DNA of 64,000 bases. It comes from Bradyrhizobium arachidis. GTDB taxonomy: Bacteria; Pseudomonadota; Alphaproteobacteria; Rhizobiales; Xanthobacteraceae. The position numbers and the translations under genes were made by a program. The notes beneath the pieces were generated by a model that had not been told where the DNA came from, ran no database searches, and saw nothing but the letters and a program-made list of their open reading frames with translations. Positions 36,171 through 45,543 of this stretch are shown one piece after another; within the stretch, counting starts at the first letter, position 1; each line of letters begins with the position of its first letter. The stretch covers positions 8,432,001-8,496,000 of the forward strand of contig NZ_CP030050.1 of the NCBI RefSeq assembly GCF_015291705.1, written 5' to 3'.

Positions 36171-36341
36171 ATGCGCGCCGTTGCAACTGCTGCGATCGCA
36201 AACGCTTTTGTCCGGGTGTTCCCCGCATCGTCATTGCAGGCAAACGTCCTCGAGCAGACCGCGTTGTTCTGTGGAGCCGCCCTCTTGGTGTGGCTGCTGT
36301 CGATGACCTATGGGCTGGATCTCAGTGCCGGATTCTTCTAA
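36171..36341 (+). CDS. Small hydrophobic protein
   Basis: 56 residues from ATG 36171 with GGAG nine bases upstream. The C-terminal half carries a membrane segment (TALFCGAALLVWLLSMTYG). The TAA stop overlaps the start of a dispersed palindromic repeat. It probably forms a unit with the small gene just before it. Function unknown. Confidence 0.45.
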   Translation: MRAVATAAIANAFVRVFPASSLQANVLEQTALFCGAALLVWLLSMTYGLDLSAGFF

Positions 36342-36440
36342 AGCGCGATGAGATTGGGATGAATCGTCATCGCGCTTTAGGTTGTTGTTTGCGCATGATC
36401 TTTTCGGAAAACCGCTTCGCACTTTTCCGGATCATGCTTT
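36340..36440. repeat. Dispersed double-hairpin repeat, copy 1
   Basis: Two inverted repeats: AAAGCGCGATGA with TCATCGCGCTTT (36340-36378), and GCATGATC with GATCATGC (36393-36437). A close copy lies at 46364-46467. This kind of intergenic repeat is common in Bradyrhizobium genomes. Confidence 0.75.
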
Positions 36441-36642
36441 AGCCGATCAGCATCTGATTTTTTGCGTTTGCTTCGGTATCCAGGTCCGCTGAGCACATGT
36501 GCGGGGGTCGTCGCGCTCTTCAGGGGCAAGTTGATAGAAGGACGCGGAAATGCGCTGCTCAGACGTTTTGCTCTGCGGCTCGAAGTCCTGGGTTGAAGGT
36601 GCCGGCTGTCTCGCATCTCTTCTCGTCTTCGCCACGTTTTGC

Positions 36643-36789
36643 ATGAAGACGATGCTCCAGCTCACGATCACGGCCATCTTGAGCAATGTCGCGTTCATCG
36701 CATGTCTCGGACTTCTCGATATCGCGATCGACGGGCCGGAATCCGACCATTCGGGTTTATCTTCAGATACTCACCGCGATCGGTGCTGA
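36643..36789 (+). CDS. Possible small membrane protein
   Basis: 48 residues from ATG 36643, with a hydrophobic segment (LTITAILSNVAFIACLGLLD) and a short polar tail. There is no strong ribosome site, and it overlaps the 3' end of the minus-strand gene at 36771. It may be a chance frame. Confidence 0.25.
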   Translation: MKTMLQLTITAILSNVAFIACLGLLDIAIDGPESDHSGLSSDTHRDRC

Positions 36790-37049
36790 AAGCCGTGGTG
36801 CTGAGCAACGCCAGGCATTGCCCCATAAGCCCTGTTGGGCCCAAACCAGGGAGCCGCCCCGCCGGGGAGTTCGAGGCCCATTCTGCCTGCTGGCGTTAAC
36901 TCACAGTCGTTCAAAATATCCCTATTGGGATACTGGGCCTGAAACGAAGCTGGATTTTGAGTCGCCCATGTCGGGCACTGGGCGCTTGCAGAGCTTATCG
37001 CGCCAATCGATATAATCGCTGCAATGATGGAAGTCCTGAATCTAACCAT
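36771..37049 (-). CDS. Small secreted protein
   Basis: 92 residues with a clear signal peptide (SIIAAIISIGAISSASAQ) cleaved before QCPTW. The mature part has two cysteines and is Pro/Gly-rich at the end. Its composition fits the many small periplasmic proteins of Bradyrhizobium. No function is known. Confidence 0.6.
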   Translation of the reverse strand: MVRFRTSIIAAIISIGAISSASAQCPTWATQNPASFQAQYPNRDILNDCELTPAGRMGLELPGGAAPWFGPNRAYGAMPGVAQHHGFQHRSR

Positions 37050-37265
37050 AATCGTGCTCCGAACGTTTGTAGTTTCGTGCGGAGCATTCGCGCTGGCAGA
37101 ATCAGCTGCTCTGTCGAAAGCGTTTCCTTCGAATTTTTTTGATGGGAGTTAGATAGGTACGCGCTCGAGAAATGACACGCAGTGGAAAATCACAGCTGCG
37201 CGAACGGCAGATCGGTACGCTCACCGTTGCGTGACCCGCACATCCGCGCATGTCTGAAGTCGGGA

Positions 37266-37345
37266 TTACGGTGACAGAGCACTCAATGACTCCGGCCGTT
37301 TCCTGGATTCGAAGGCTCATGAATCAACGACACTGTCACCGCAAT
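37266..37345. repeat. Direct repeat flanking the secretion locus, left copy
   Basis: ACGGTGACAGAGCACTCAA and the following 60 bases align with 45938-46012 (shared ACGGTGACAG, GGCCGT, AAGGCTC, TGAAT). The right copy abuts a decayed tRNA attachment core, so the pair may mark an integrated segment of 8.6 kb. Confidence 0.6.
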
Positions 37346-37357
37346 TGCGATCCTAGA

Positions 37358-38137
37358 TCATGCGCCGAGGCTGTTGAAACGAGCCGCCAGCCGCTGGCAA
37401 GCGAATGATAGCCGGTGCAGCAGCACATCCCATCGAATGATTCGACCAGCGCTGACGACGGAGACAAGCCCCAAAGCCATCAGCAGCATGCCAAGCCAGG
37501 TCCAGACCCATCCGTCATCGTCCGCCTCGGCGGCGGAAAGTGCGAGCGGCATCGCCGCAGCGGCAATGACGTCACTGGCGGCCGGCGTCGCCGCCAGCAG
37601 TGCCTCAACGTCGACCTGGCGCAGCGCGATCTCGTCAGCCGTGAGCCGGTCGCGTTTGGAAAGGGGGACCGGCAACGCGCGGGTTGCGATCCCGGCGGCG
37701 AGGACGGGACTGGCATCAACCACCTGCGCGAGCACGGACGGGCTCGGCCGGGACGCATCCGCAGCTGCGGAGCGCGGCAGCTCCGCGCGCGCATCCACCA
37801 CCACCTTCCGCTTGTGCGCCGCGGTCTGGTTCTCTTCGGCGCTAGCGACACGATGTTTGGCGGCGCGTTGCTGAACCAGCTTCTTCACCCTCTCTGTTCC
37901 TTCGCCGGCCTGGAACCAGCATCTGCGCCGGCCTTCCAACCGATAGACCCAGTGCTGGCCATCGGCGGTCGACTTGCCGGGCCGCGTCAAGCACTCCGCT
38001 TCCGCGGGAGCGGGCGCAGGGGCTGAGGCGGGACCGACATTGAAGAGTTCGGAAATGGAGGCCGAAAACGCGGATGATGTCGACAGACCCGCAAGAAGTG
38101 CAAAAGCGGCGTAACAAATTCGCAAATGACCGGACAT
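37358..38137 (-). CDS. Membrane protein of unknown function with N-terminal signal and C-terminal anchor
   Basis: 259 residues from ATG 38137 (signal-type start MSGHLRICYAAFALLAG; the frame opens earlier at 38269). After an export signal comes a conserved-looking GQHWVYRLEGRRRCWF segment, a long Ala/Arg-rich region, and a membrane helix near the C-terminus (WTWLGMLLMALGLVSVVSAG). It faces away from the type I secretion locus. The role is unknown; an envelope protein is likely. Confidence 0.6.
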   Translation of the reverse strand: MSGHLRICYAAFALLAGLSTSSAFSASISELFNVGPASAPAPAPAEAECLTRPGKSTADGQHWVYRLEGRRRCWFQAGEGTERVKKLVQQRAAKHRVASAEENQTAAHKRKVVVDARAELPRSAAADASRPSPSVLAQVVDASPVLAAGIATRALPVPLSKRDRLTADEIALRQVDVEALLAATPAASDVIAAAAMPLALSAAEADDDGWVWTWLGMLLMALGLVSVVSAGRIIRWDVLLHRLSFACQRLAARFNSLGA

Positions 38138-38478
38138 GAAAAACCCCGGTGTTGCGCCCCCTGCCCGGACGGGAGTCTTGGCCGTGACCTGGGTCGCAAT
38201 GCGACTTAAATCCGGCAACGCGGTGGATTCATTTTGGCCGCAGGCGAGACGCAAGCGACCTTTCGCCATCTCCTCAAGGTCGCACTTGCAAGCATCAGCG
38301 CACGCATAGTTGCAAAGGCGGTAACTTTACCCGAACGGATGTAGCCGATGTACCGGCTGCCAGACGAAGCGCTACATCCGAACTGACGACTGGGCTTTCG
38401 ACCTTCGCAGGATGACATTCTGTCCGGAGTGCAGAACCCGTCCGATTGCGTGGAGCGATTGCGATGAGGGAGGCTAGG

Positions 38479-39918
38479 ATGGATTTTTCGCGGATGTCGG
38501 ATGGGATCCGGCTGCATCACGCCTCTCATCGGCACGATGGGTACGATGGTGACGACGAAGCGGGTCCGGCACCGAGCGCGCCGTTCCCGACCGATGCAGT
38601 CGGCGGTGGCGCCCTGGTCCATGATCCCGGCCCGTCTGCAGGTCAATTCTTAGGTCAATCTGCAGGTCCTGAAGCGCACCCCGCGAGCGCGAATACCCAG
38701 TATCGTGACTCCGACCCGATTCAATCCAAACATCCCACATCGGGGGTCGACACAAGCGGCCACGCCGGCAATCACGCGGCGAGCGTGGATGTCTCGTCCA
38801 TCACACCCGCATCCCATCCCGGGATGGGCATTGCTGCGGTCGGGAGCGGAGCCAACACGGCCGGGAGCGGCGGGGACGGTTACTTTTACGGAAGTCTCAT
38901 TCACGCGTCCCTGTTGGTCTATGAACCGATCAACATCTCGGTGAGTTTGGGATACGGCTCGGTCGCCCTGGCCAACCAGTCCAACAATTTGAATGTCGAT
39001 CAATCCGCCTTTCAGATGGCCGGCGTCGGCGGCCATGGCGGCAATGACAACATGGCATCGGGAGGCAGCGTCAGTACGTCCTTGGCCGCCGGCCTGATCG
39101 CGAGCGGCGACAACGGCGCCGGAAACGGCGGCAGCGGTCATTTCTCGGGTGCGATCGTGGACGCTCCCGTGGTGATCTATCATCCGGTCAATATTGCGGT
39201 GGCGGCCTCGAGCGGCACTGCGCATGCAAGTCAATCGAACACGGTGGACATCGATCAGTCGGCCACCCAGATCGCGGGCGTCGGCGGAAGTGGCGGAAAT
39301 GGCAACGTGGCCGCCGGCGGCAGCGTCATGACGCTCGACCCCAGCTGGGGATCAAGCAACGGCGGGAGCGTCGGGGACGTTCAAACGGGCGGAAGCCAGG
39401 CCGGCAATGGCGGCGACGGCGCGTTCTACGGCGGGCTCGTCCATTCCTCCGTCGTGGTGTACGACCCGATCAACATCGCAGTCGCGGGCTATGGCTCCAA
39501 CACTCATTCGGTCCAGACCAACGACGCCTATTTCGATCAATCCATCATTCAGATCGCCGGCATTGGCGGGCACGGCGGCAACGCCAACGCCGCGGCGGGC
39601 GGCCATGCAAACCTCCTATCCCATGGCCTTTGGGGCGGCTCCGACACGATCGCGACCGGTTCGAACGGCGCAGGCAATGGCGGCAACGGATATTTTGCCG
39701 GCAGCCTGATCGATGTCAGCGTCGCGATCTATGCACCCATCAATATCTCAATCGCAGGTCCCCATTCGACGGCCGTAGCCGATCAGGTCAACAACGTGCA
39801 CATCGACCAGAGTGCGATCCAGATCGCCGGCGTTGGCGGGGACGGCGGCCACGGCAATCTCGCGCTGGGTGGCGATCTCGCCGCCCATCTTCTGTCGGAT
39901 CTTCACCTGATGGGATAG
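38479..39918 (+). CDS. Glycine-rich repeat protein, probable type I secretion substrate
   Basis: 479 residues from ATG 38479, chosen because GGGAGG lies six bases upstream; the frame opens at 38446. Four repeats of about 85-95 residues begin near bases 38863, 39118, 39400 and 39670. Each follows the order GNGGDG-F-G, a V-YxPINIAVA strand, Q-N-DQS, and QIAGVGGxGGNxN-A-GG. There is no N-terminal signal peptide and no classic GGxGxD RTX nonapeptide. The locus encodes its own ABC exporter and adaptor downstream, so export by type I secretion is inferred. The beta-rich repeats suggest a surface or biofilm protein. Confidence 0.72.
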   Translation: MDFSRMSDGIRLHHASHRHDGYDGDDEAGPAPSAPFPTDAVGGGALVHDPGPSAGQFLGQSAGPEAHPASANTQYRDSDPIQSKHPTSGVDTSGHAGNHAASVDVSSITPASHPGMGIAAVGSGANTAGSGGDGYFYGSLIHASLLVYEPINISVSLGYGSVALANQSNNLNVDQSAFQMAGVGGHGGNDNMASGGSVSTSLAAGLIASGDNGAGNGGSGHFSGAIVDAPVVIYHPVNIAVAASSGTAHASQSNTVDIDQSATQIAGVGGSGGNGNVAAGGSVMTLDPSWGSSNGGSVGDVQTGGSQAGNGGDGAFYGGLVHSSVVVYDPINIAVAGYGSNTHSVQTNDAYFDQSIIQIAGIGGHGGNANAAAGGHANLLSHGLWGGSDTIATGSNGAGNGGNGYFAGSLIDVSVAIYAPINISIAGPHSTAVADQVNNVHIDQSAIQIAGVGGDGGHGNLALGGDLAAHLLSDLHLMG

Positions 39919-40180
39919 CGGAACATCGTGCCGCTCGCGCAAGCCCGATCGCGAGCTGCCTCGATGCTCTGCACATGCGAGCTCGCCCTGCGGGGCCCTC
40001 CGGATGTCTCGAGCTCCGGTGTTGCGCGACGAATGTCCATACTTTCGTACGTAGATCGACCAAGCCGGATGGTGTCCGATTTGACATCTATCGCCATCGC
40101 GCGTGGCCGGATCAGACTTGCCGCGCGCGTCCGCCTGATCGGGATGGATGATGCACGAAAGCCAACAGAGGGAGGCACAC

Positions 40181-40639
40181 ATGATGCCCAAAGCGATCAA
40201 CATCTCGGACTCGATCGAATTCAAATCGATCAGCACCGGTGGTCAGAACGTCGGAAATGGTGGCGACGGCACCTTCAAGGGAGCCATCATCAGCAAGCCG
40301 ACGGTCAACTTCGATCCAAGCAACAAGGCAGTCGGTGCCGACGTGCACGTGAACACCGGCGATCACGTCAAACAGACGGCAGATTGGGATGCCGGCGGCG
40401 CCAACGCGAAGGCCTCGTATTTTTCGAAGGCCCATGGCGGCGACGCCGAGTCGAACGGAAGCCAGAAGTCCTACAGCGGTTACGATACCTCCAAGGTCTA
40501 CGCCAATACGGATGCGACCCAGACCAACAAGCTCTGGGTGGACCAGCATCAGGAAGTCGTGGCCGGCGTCGGCGGCCATGGCGGAGACGGCAACGCCGCG
40601 CTCGGCGGCGAAGTCAGCTTCCATCTCGATACGTTCTGA
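40181..40639 (+). CDS. Small single-repeat relative of the glycine-rich secreted protein
   Basis: 152 residues from ATG 40181, with AGGGAGG seven bases upstream; the frame opens at 40148. It contains one copy of the same repeat: GNGGDGTFKGAI, an NFDPSN strand, QTNKLWVDQ and VVAGVGGHGGDGNAALGG. It lies between the large repeat protein and the exporter, so it is probably a second substrate or an assembly partner. The middle is Lys/Asp-rich. Confidence 0.68.
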   Translation: MMPKAINISDSIEFKSISTGGQNVGNGGDGTFKGAIISKPTVNFDPSNKAVGADVHVNTGDHVKQTADWDAGGANAKASYFSKAHGGDAESNGSQKSYSGYDTSKVYANTDATQTNKLWVDQHQEVVAGVGGHGGDGNAALGGEVSFHLDTF

Positions 40640-40767
40640 CCACCGGCTCGTCCGGCAGGACCGGTGGCCGCCGCCACCGGTCCTGAAGTTCGAGCCAATA
40701 CCCCGCCGAACTCGTTGGCGGATGATTTTGGCCATCGGCCAAGTGCGCCGGACCTCGATTTCAGGCG

Positions 40768-42513
40768 GTGACGATCATGCTGATGCCGCCCATTCGGTTG
40801 CCCATCCTGCCGCAGATCGGGACGCCGCTGCACGCGGCCCTGCGGTCCTGCGCGGGACCGCTCGGTCTCGTATTCGCGTATAGCTGCAGCTACAACCTGC
40901 TTCTGTTCGCGCCCTCCATCTATCTTCTTCAGATCTACGACCGGGTGTTGTCGAGCCGGAGCGGCGACACGTTGCTCCTGCTCACGCTCATCGTCGCGAT
41001 CACGGTGGTCGTCGGCGGAGTATTCGATGCATTGCGGCGCGCCGTCCTTGGACGCCTTGGCGCCTGGCTCGACGATCGCCTTCGTCCTTGCGTGCTCTCG
41101 GCCGGCCTCGAATCGGCGCTTCGCAGCGATTGGACCCAGGCGTCGGGCGCATATCGGGATCTCACCGTGCTGCGCCAGTTCGTCGAGTCCGGCGCATGTC
41201 CGATGCTGTTCGACGCGCTCTGGGCGCCTTTGTTCCTCCTTGTCCTCTTTCTGATCCATCCCCTGCTTGGCGCGGTGGGCGCCTGCTGCGTCGCCTTCCT
41301 GTTCGCGCTCACGATTGCCGGAGAGCTGGTCACGGAAGACGTTCTGCTCAAATCCGGCGCCGCGCTGTCCAGAAGCTGCGGCCGCCTCCAGACTGCAGCG
41401 AGCAACATCCACATGATCCGCGCCATGGGGATGTTCGACAACGCTGCGCGCATGATCCACCGTGACGCGCAGCACGCGCGCCGAGAGCACGACGTGGCGC
41501 TCCGGCGCGGCGAGATCGTCTCGCTGGCCGCCAAGCCGGTTCGCGCGCTGTCGCAGGTCCTGATCATGGGCGCCGCCGCATGGCTCGTCCTCGATCACGG
41601 GAAGAGCCCGGCCATCATCTTTGCTGCCACGCTGATGTTCAGCCGGGCGCTCGCGCCGGTCGAAAGCGCGGTCGCAGGCTGGAAATCACTCGTGTCGGCC
41701 GTGAGCGCCTGTCAGCGGCTCGGCGCTCTTCTTGCCGCATTCCCCGTCGCCCGGCAGCAGAGCGCGGAGGATGCTCCACTGCAGGCGCGAAGCGGCCTCG
41801 TCGTCGACAATGTCGACGTGCGGCTTGCGGGGACCAACCATCTTCTCCTGAACGGCGTCTCGTTCAGCCTCATGCCCGGAGAATGCCTTGGCATTATCGG
41901 TCCATCCGGGTCGGGCAAATCCTTGCTCGGCCAGGTGATCGCCGGGCTGTCGATGCCAACGCGTGGCCGTGTCGTCCTCGACGATACCGACGTCTTGCTG
42001 CTTCGCGAGGGCCGAAACGGCGACCGCCTCGGATATCTCCCCCAGGACATCAACCTCCTCGGCGACACGATCAACGACATCATCGCACGCCTTGAAGATG
42101 CCGATCGGCGGAAGGTCATCGAAGCGGCCAAGCTCGTCGGTATCCATGGGGCGATCATGCGCTTGCCGCTGGGTTACGACACGGTGGTTCAGAGTGAAGC
42201 AACCTTCTCGCGCGGGTATCGGCAGCGCCTCGGTCTCGCCCGCGCCTTCTTCGGCAGTCCACGCCTCGTCGTTCTCGACGAACCCAACGCCAGCCTGGAC
42301 TACGGGGGCGAGCGAATGCTCCTGGATGCGATCGAGCGCATGAAGCTCGCAGGCGTCATCCTTGTCGTCGTCACTCACCGGATGGGTCTCCTCGCCGCCA
42401 CGGACAAGATTGCCATCATGGAGGACGGTGCGGTCGCCGCGTTCGGCGACAGCGAGGACATCTTTGAACGGCACCTGAGCCGCCCCCAGGTTACTTCGCA
42501 GATTGCGCCATGA
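40768..42513 (+). CDS. Type I secretion ABC transporter (PrtD/HlyB-type permease-ATPase)
   Basis: 581 residues from GTG 40768; ATG 40777 is an alternative. The N-terminal half is a six-helix exporter membrane domain with the typical SIYLLQIYDRVLSSRSGDTL segment. The ATPase half has Walker A GPSGSGKS, Q-loop LGYLPQD, Walker B LVVLDEPNASLD and the VTHR switch histidine. The ABC signature, normally LSGGQ, reads FSRGY, which is unusual. It should export the glycine-rich repeat proteins encoded just upstream, with the HlyD adaptor downstream (ATGA overlap). No TolC gene is in the window. Confidence 0.87.
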   Translation: MTIMLMPPIRLPILPQIGTPLHAALRSCAGPLGLVFAYSCSYNLLLFAPSIYLLQIYDRVLSSRSGDTLLLLTLIVAITVVVGGVFDALRRAVLGRLGAWLDDRLRPCVLSAGLESALRSDWTQASGAYRDLTVLRQFVESGACPMLFDALWAPLFLLVLFLIHPLLGAVGACCVAFLFALTIAGELVTEDVLLKSGAALSRSCGRLQTAASNIHMIRAMGMFDNAARMIHRDAQHARREHDVALRRGEIVSLAAKPVRALSQVLIMGAAAWLVLDHGKSPAIIFAATLMFSRALAPVESAVAGWKSLVSAVSACQRLGALLAAFPVARQQSAEDAPLQARSGLVVDNVDVRLAGTNHLLLNGVSFSLMPGECLGIIGPSGSGKSLLGQVIAGLSMPTRGRVVLDDTDVLLLREGRNGDRLGYLPQDINLLGDTINDIIARLEDADRRKVIEAAKLVGIHGAIMRLPLGYDTVVQSEATFSRGYRQRLGLARAFFGSPRLVVLDEPNASLDYGGERMLLDAIERMKLAGVILVVVTHRMGLLAATDKIAIMEDGAVAAFGDSEDIFERHLSRPQVTSQIAP

Positions 42514-43982
42514 TCTGGAATTCTCTCACCATATGGAAGCATCCCACCGTCTCGAGACTTCCCATGATCTGGGACCAGCTCATGCGAGCGCCGACAAGCC
42601 CCCCGCCCGCCCGACGATCTGGCGTCGTGGTGACCGCGATCGACGATTTCGAGCCTCTGGAATTTCCATGGTGCTCGACGCCCACGCCGATCTCTCCGCG
42701 CGGAAGGCTTCGCGGTATCACCGTTGCGGGCAATCTGCTGGTGCTCTGCTTCATGCTGGGGCTCGGGACATGGGCGAGCCTCGCGCCGCTCGAGAGCGCC
42801 GCGATCGCGTCCGGCGTCGTGGAATCGGAATCGAGTCGCAAGACGATCCAGCATCTGGAAGGCGGTATCGTCAGCAAGATCCTGGTTTCGGATGGCGATA
42901 TCGTGCGCAGCGGCCAAACGCTGATCGCGCTGGAGGACACAAGGGCGAGCTCGGAGGTGCAAAGTCTTCAAGGCCAATTTTGGGATGCAGCTGCTCGTGC
43001 CGCACGGCTTCAAGCCGAGCAGCAGAGATTCGATAAGATCGCAATCCCGGACGCGCTGGAACAGGACAGCAGGCAGAGCGGAGTGGCCGCCGCTGCAGTG
43101 TCGGCGCAGCAATTCATTTTCCAGGCGCGCCTGCAGGTTCACGAGTCGCAGATTGCGGTCATTCGCGAACGAAGGCGTCAAGTCGAGAAGGAGATCGAAG
43201 GTCTCAAGGCTCAGGAAACCGCCACCGGGCAGCGGGTCGACATCGTTCGGGAGGAACTGGATATGGTCGCGACCCTCGTCAACAAGGGACTCGAACGGCG
43301 GCCGCGGCTTCTGAACCTGCAGCGGGAGCTGGCCGAGGTCGAGGGCCGCCGCGGCGAGACCGCCGCGCAGATTGCCCGCGCCGGGCAGGTCATCAGCGAA
43401 CAGCAGGCCACCTTGTTCAAGCTCGAGAGCGAGAGACAGAACGAGATCGCACAGTCGCTTCGTGAAGCACAGAACCAGATATTCCAGCTCCGCGAGCGGT
43501 TGCTTGCGGCAAGGGACCAGCTATCGCGAACGGAGGTCAAGGCGCCCGAGGACGGCGTGATAACCGATCTGCGGGTTCATACGGCCGGCGGCGTCATCGG
43601 AGCGGGTGCTCCGCTCATGGACCTGGTGCCCCGGCAAGACCGTCTCATCGTAACCGCGCGCCTGAGGCCCGAGGACATCGATGTGGTTCATCCCGGCCTC
43701 CACGCCGAGGTTCACCTCGTACCGTACAATCAGCGCCGCGTACCTCGCCTGAAGGGGACCGTCGTGCACGTATCCGCAGACCGGCTCCTCGACAAGCGCA
43801 CCGACCAACCATACTACGCGACCAAGATCCGGATCGACGACGGGCAGATCGCGGCGAACGACATCCAGATCGTCCCCGGCATGCCGGTTCAAGTGTTCAT
43901 CACGACGGGGCGCGGCACCGTGGCTCTCTACGCGCTCAGGCCCCTGCTCGACAGCTTCCGTGGTGCATTCAGAGAAGACTAG
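42510..43982 (+). CDS. Type I secretion membrane-fusion (HlyD/PrtE-type) adaptor
   Basis: 490 residues. A short cytoplasmic N-terminus precedes one membrane helix (about 72-92). A barrel-sandwich/lipoyl half-motif (SSRKTIQHLEGGIVSKILV) follows, then a long coiled coil (150-340), the second lipoyl half (RTEVKAPEDGVITDLRVHT) and a beta-barrel domain ending in PGMPVQVFI. It bridges the ABC exporter to an outer-membrane channel. It overlaps the exporter by four bases and shares its stop region with the convergent LuxR gene. Confidence 0.9.
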   Translation: MIWNSLTIWKHPTVSRLPMIWDQLMRAPTSPPPARRSGVVVTAIDDFEPLEFPWCSTPTPISPRGRLRGITVAGNLLVLCFMLGLGTWASLAPLESAAIASGVVESESSRKTIQHLEGGIVSKILVSDGDIVRSGQTLIALEDTRASSEVQSLQGQFWDAAARAARLQAEQQRFDKIAIPDALEQDSRQSGVAAAAVSAQQFIFQARLQVHESQIAVIRERRRQVEKEIEGLKAQETATGQRVDIVREELDMVATLVNKGLERRPRLLNLQRELAEVEGRRGETAAQIARAGQVISEQQATLFKLESERQNEIAQSLREAQNQIFQLRERLLAARDQLSRTEVKAPEDGVITDLRVHTAGGVIGAGAPLMDLVPRQDRLIVTARLRPEDIDVVHPGLHAEVHLVPYNQRRVPRLKGTVVHVSADRLLDKRTDQPYYATKIRIDDGQIAANDIQIVPGMPVQVFITTGRGTVALYALRPLLDSFRGAFRED

Positions 43983-44755
43983 GTCTCGTGCATGGGAGCT
44001 GCGCCGCCGTCGTGATCGCGACTGTGCGCGGGCAACCGGCCGCGCCAGCGGAGGACGGCTTCCGTGCGATTGTGCGCGGCACATTTCCTCATGATATGCT
44101 GAATGTGCATTTTGACTGTGCTTTCCGAGAGGCCCAGTTTGGCGGCGATCAGCTTGTTGGGCAGGCCGAGCTCCAGTTCCGCCAGAACCTGTTGCTCACG
44201 AGGCGTGAGATCGTTCACGCTCCTGTCGATAGCCACTCTGGCTCCCTCGTTCATCAGATATGCGGGCCCGCGCGCATCAGGCGGCTCGAAATCCGGTATC
44301 CTGTTGATCCCGGCCACGGGCAACGGCCTGTAGGCGCCGCCGACAAGAACAAGGCGCAGGCCAGCTATCGCGATCTCGATCGGCAGCGAGGAGGAAAGAA
44401 AGCCGCGCACGCCTCGCTGCATCGCGGCCTGTACAGTCGGCTCGTCGTCATGGTTTGACAGGACCACAGTGGCGGCATTGGGACAACACTCCGCAACGAA
44501 GGCGAGATCGTCCTCAACCGAGGGATCGCCGATGGGCTTGTCCGCGATACTCAGCATCACCAGACGAACATCGCGGGCCGACGTGCAGTCCAGGCCTTGG
44601 GCCGTTGCCATGTCAAGGATCTCAAGTTCGTCCAACTCCCTCCTGAGGATCTGCAGAATGCATGTACGAGGCAGCAGAAGCGGCTCGATGATCACCAGAA
44701 CCGGCAAGTGAAGCGATTCATTGAGCCGTTTTGACGGGTTGGTTATGTCGTGCAT
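43979..44755 (-). CDS. NarL/FixJ-like response regulator with LuxR-type DNA-binding domain
   Basis: 258 residues from ATG 44755 (MHDITNPSKRLNESL); the frame opens earlier at 44824. The N-terminal half looks like a receiver fold, but the phospho-acceptor context is degenerate (DVRLVMLSIAD rather than a clear Asp after a beta-3 strand). The C-terminal HTH is intact (LTPREQQVLAELELGLPNKL to TVKMHIQHIM). It is convergent with hlyD, their stop codons overlapping in CTAG. It probably regulates the secretion locus. Confidence 0.8.
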   Translation of the reverse strand: MHDITNPSKRLNESLHLPVLVIIEPLLLPRTCILQILRRELDELEILDMATAQGLDCTSARDVRLVMLSIADKPIGDPSVEDDLAFVAECCPNAATVVLSNHDDEPTVQAAMQRGVRGFLSSSLPIEIAIAGLRLVLVGGAYRPLPVAGINRIPDFEPPDARGPAYLMNEGARVAIDRSVNDLTPREQQVLAELELGLPNKLIAAKLGLSESTVKMHIQHIMRKCAAHNRTEAVLRWRGRLPAHSRDHDGGAAPMHET

Positions 44756-44970
44756 GATGTCCTCGAGATGAAAAGAACTTCCGCGATATTCCCATTCCGT
44801 ATTGCGTCTCCCTGCTGCCCGCATTCATCCTGAATGCATCAACACGAGAGCGGCGCAGTGCCGCCGTTAGTGCCGCATCCACTGCGGGATCACTTGACAC
44901 CTGGGTGGAAGTTCTTTCCGCTCAAAACATTTGGGCGCGCACCACGCCGTGGCGCAGTCGACGCATTCCC

Positions 44971-45543
44971 TCAATTGCAGATATTTCGATACGCCGTTGA
45001 CGCCGCCGACCCTGACTTGCCGTCGACGACATATGCTTCATCCTCCTTCACGAGATACAGAAACGGCCTCTCTCCAGTCTCGCCGCCTGACGCGCTTCTT
45101 CCTTTCGCGCGCCCGCAAATCGTATCCACGGGGCGTCCAAGCATGTTCTTTCGCGTTGCGCGCTTCACGTCGCTGAGTTCGAGCGTTTCCGGAGTTCCCA
45201 TCTGCGTCGCGATCGCAACCTTCGCCTTGTCCAGAGCAGGATCCGGCATTTCCGCGGGCCGTTCGCTGATCCTCGTTCGCGGGGACGAAGCTTTGGCAAC
45301 CTCGGTCGATCCGCGTTTCTTCGGAGTTGATGTCTTGCCGGGCTTTGCCGGCGTTGCGGAACTCGATCTGACAACCGCAGGCTCTGGCGCCAACGCCTTC
45401 GGCATTGGCTGCGCGGATTGGGCGATAGCAACCCTGTCGAAACAGGGGCGTGACGCGCACCCGAGGAAATACCCCCGGGAAGGCGCAAACCAGCCAAAGC
45501 CGATCAGGACTCCTGCCAGCACTCCGACAAAAAGCAGTCCCAT
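44971..45543 (-). CDS. Membrane-anchored hypothetical protein
   Basis: 190 residues from ATG 45543 (MGLLFVGVLAGVLIGFGWF, a membrane helix or uncleaved signal). A Pro/Ser/Thr-rich linker follows, then a small C-terminal domain of about 70 residues with two cysteines (DTICGRAKG and NICN) and the segment PFLYLVKEDEAYVVDG. This is a periplasmic domain on a tether; no family name is certain. Confidence 0.6.
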   Translation of the reverse strand: MGLLFVGVLAGVLIGFGWFAPSRGYFLGCASRPCFDRVAIAQSAQPMPKALAPEPAVVRSSSATPAKPGKTSTPKKRGSTEVAKASSPRTRISERPAEMPDPALDKAKVAIATQMGTPETLELSDVKRATRKNMLGRPVDTICGRAKGRSASGGETGERPFLYLVKEDEAYVVDGKSGSAASTAYRNICN

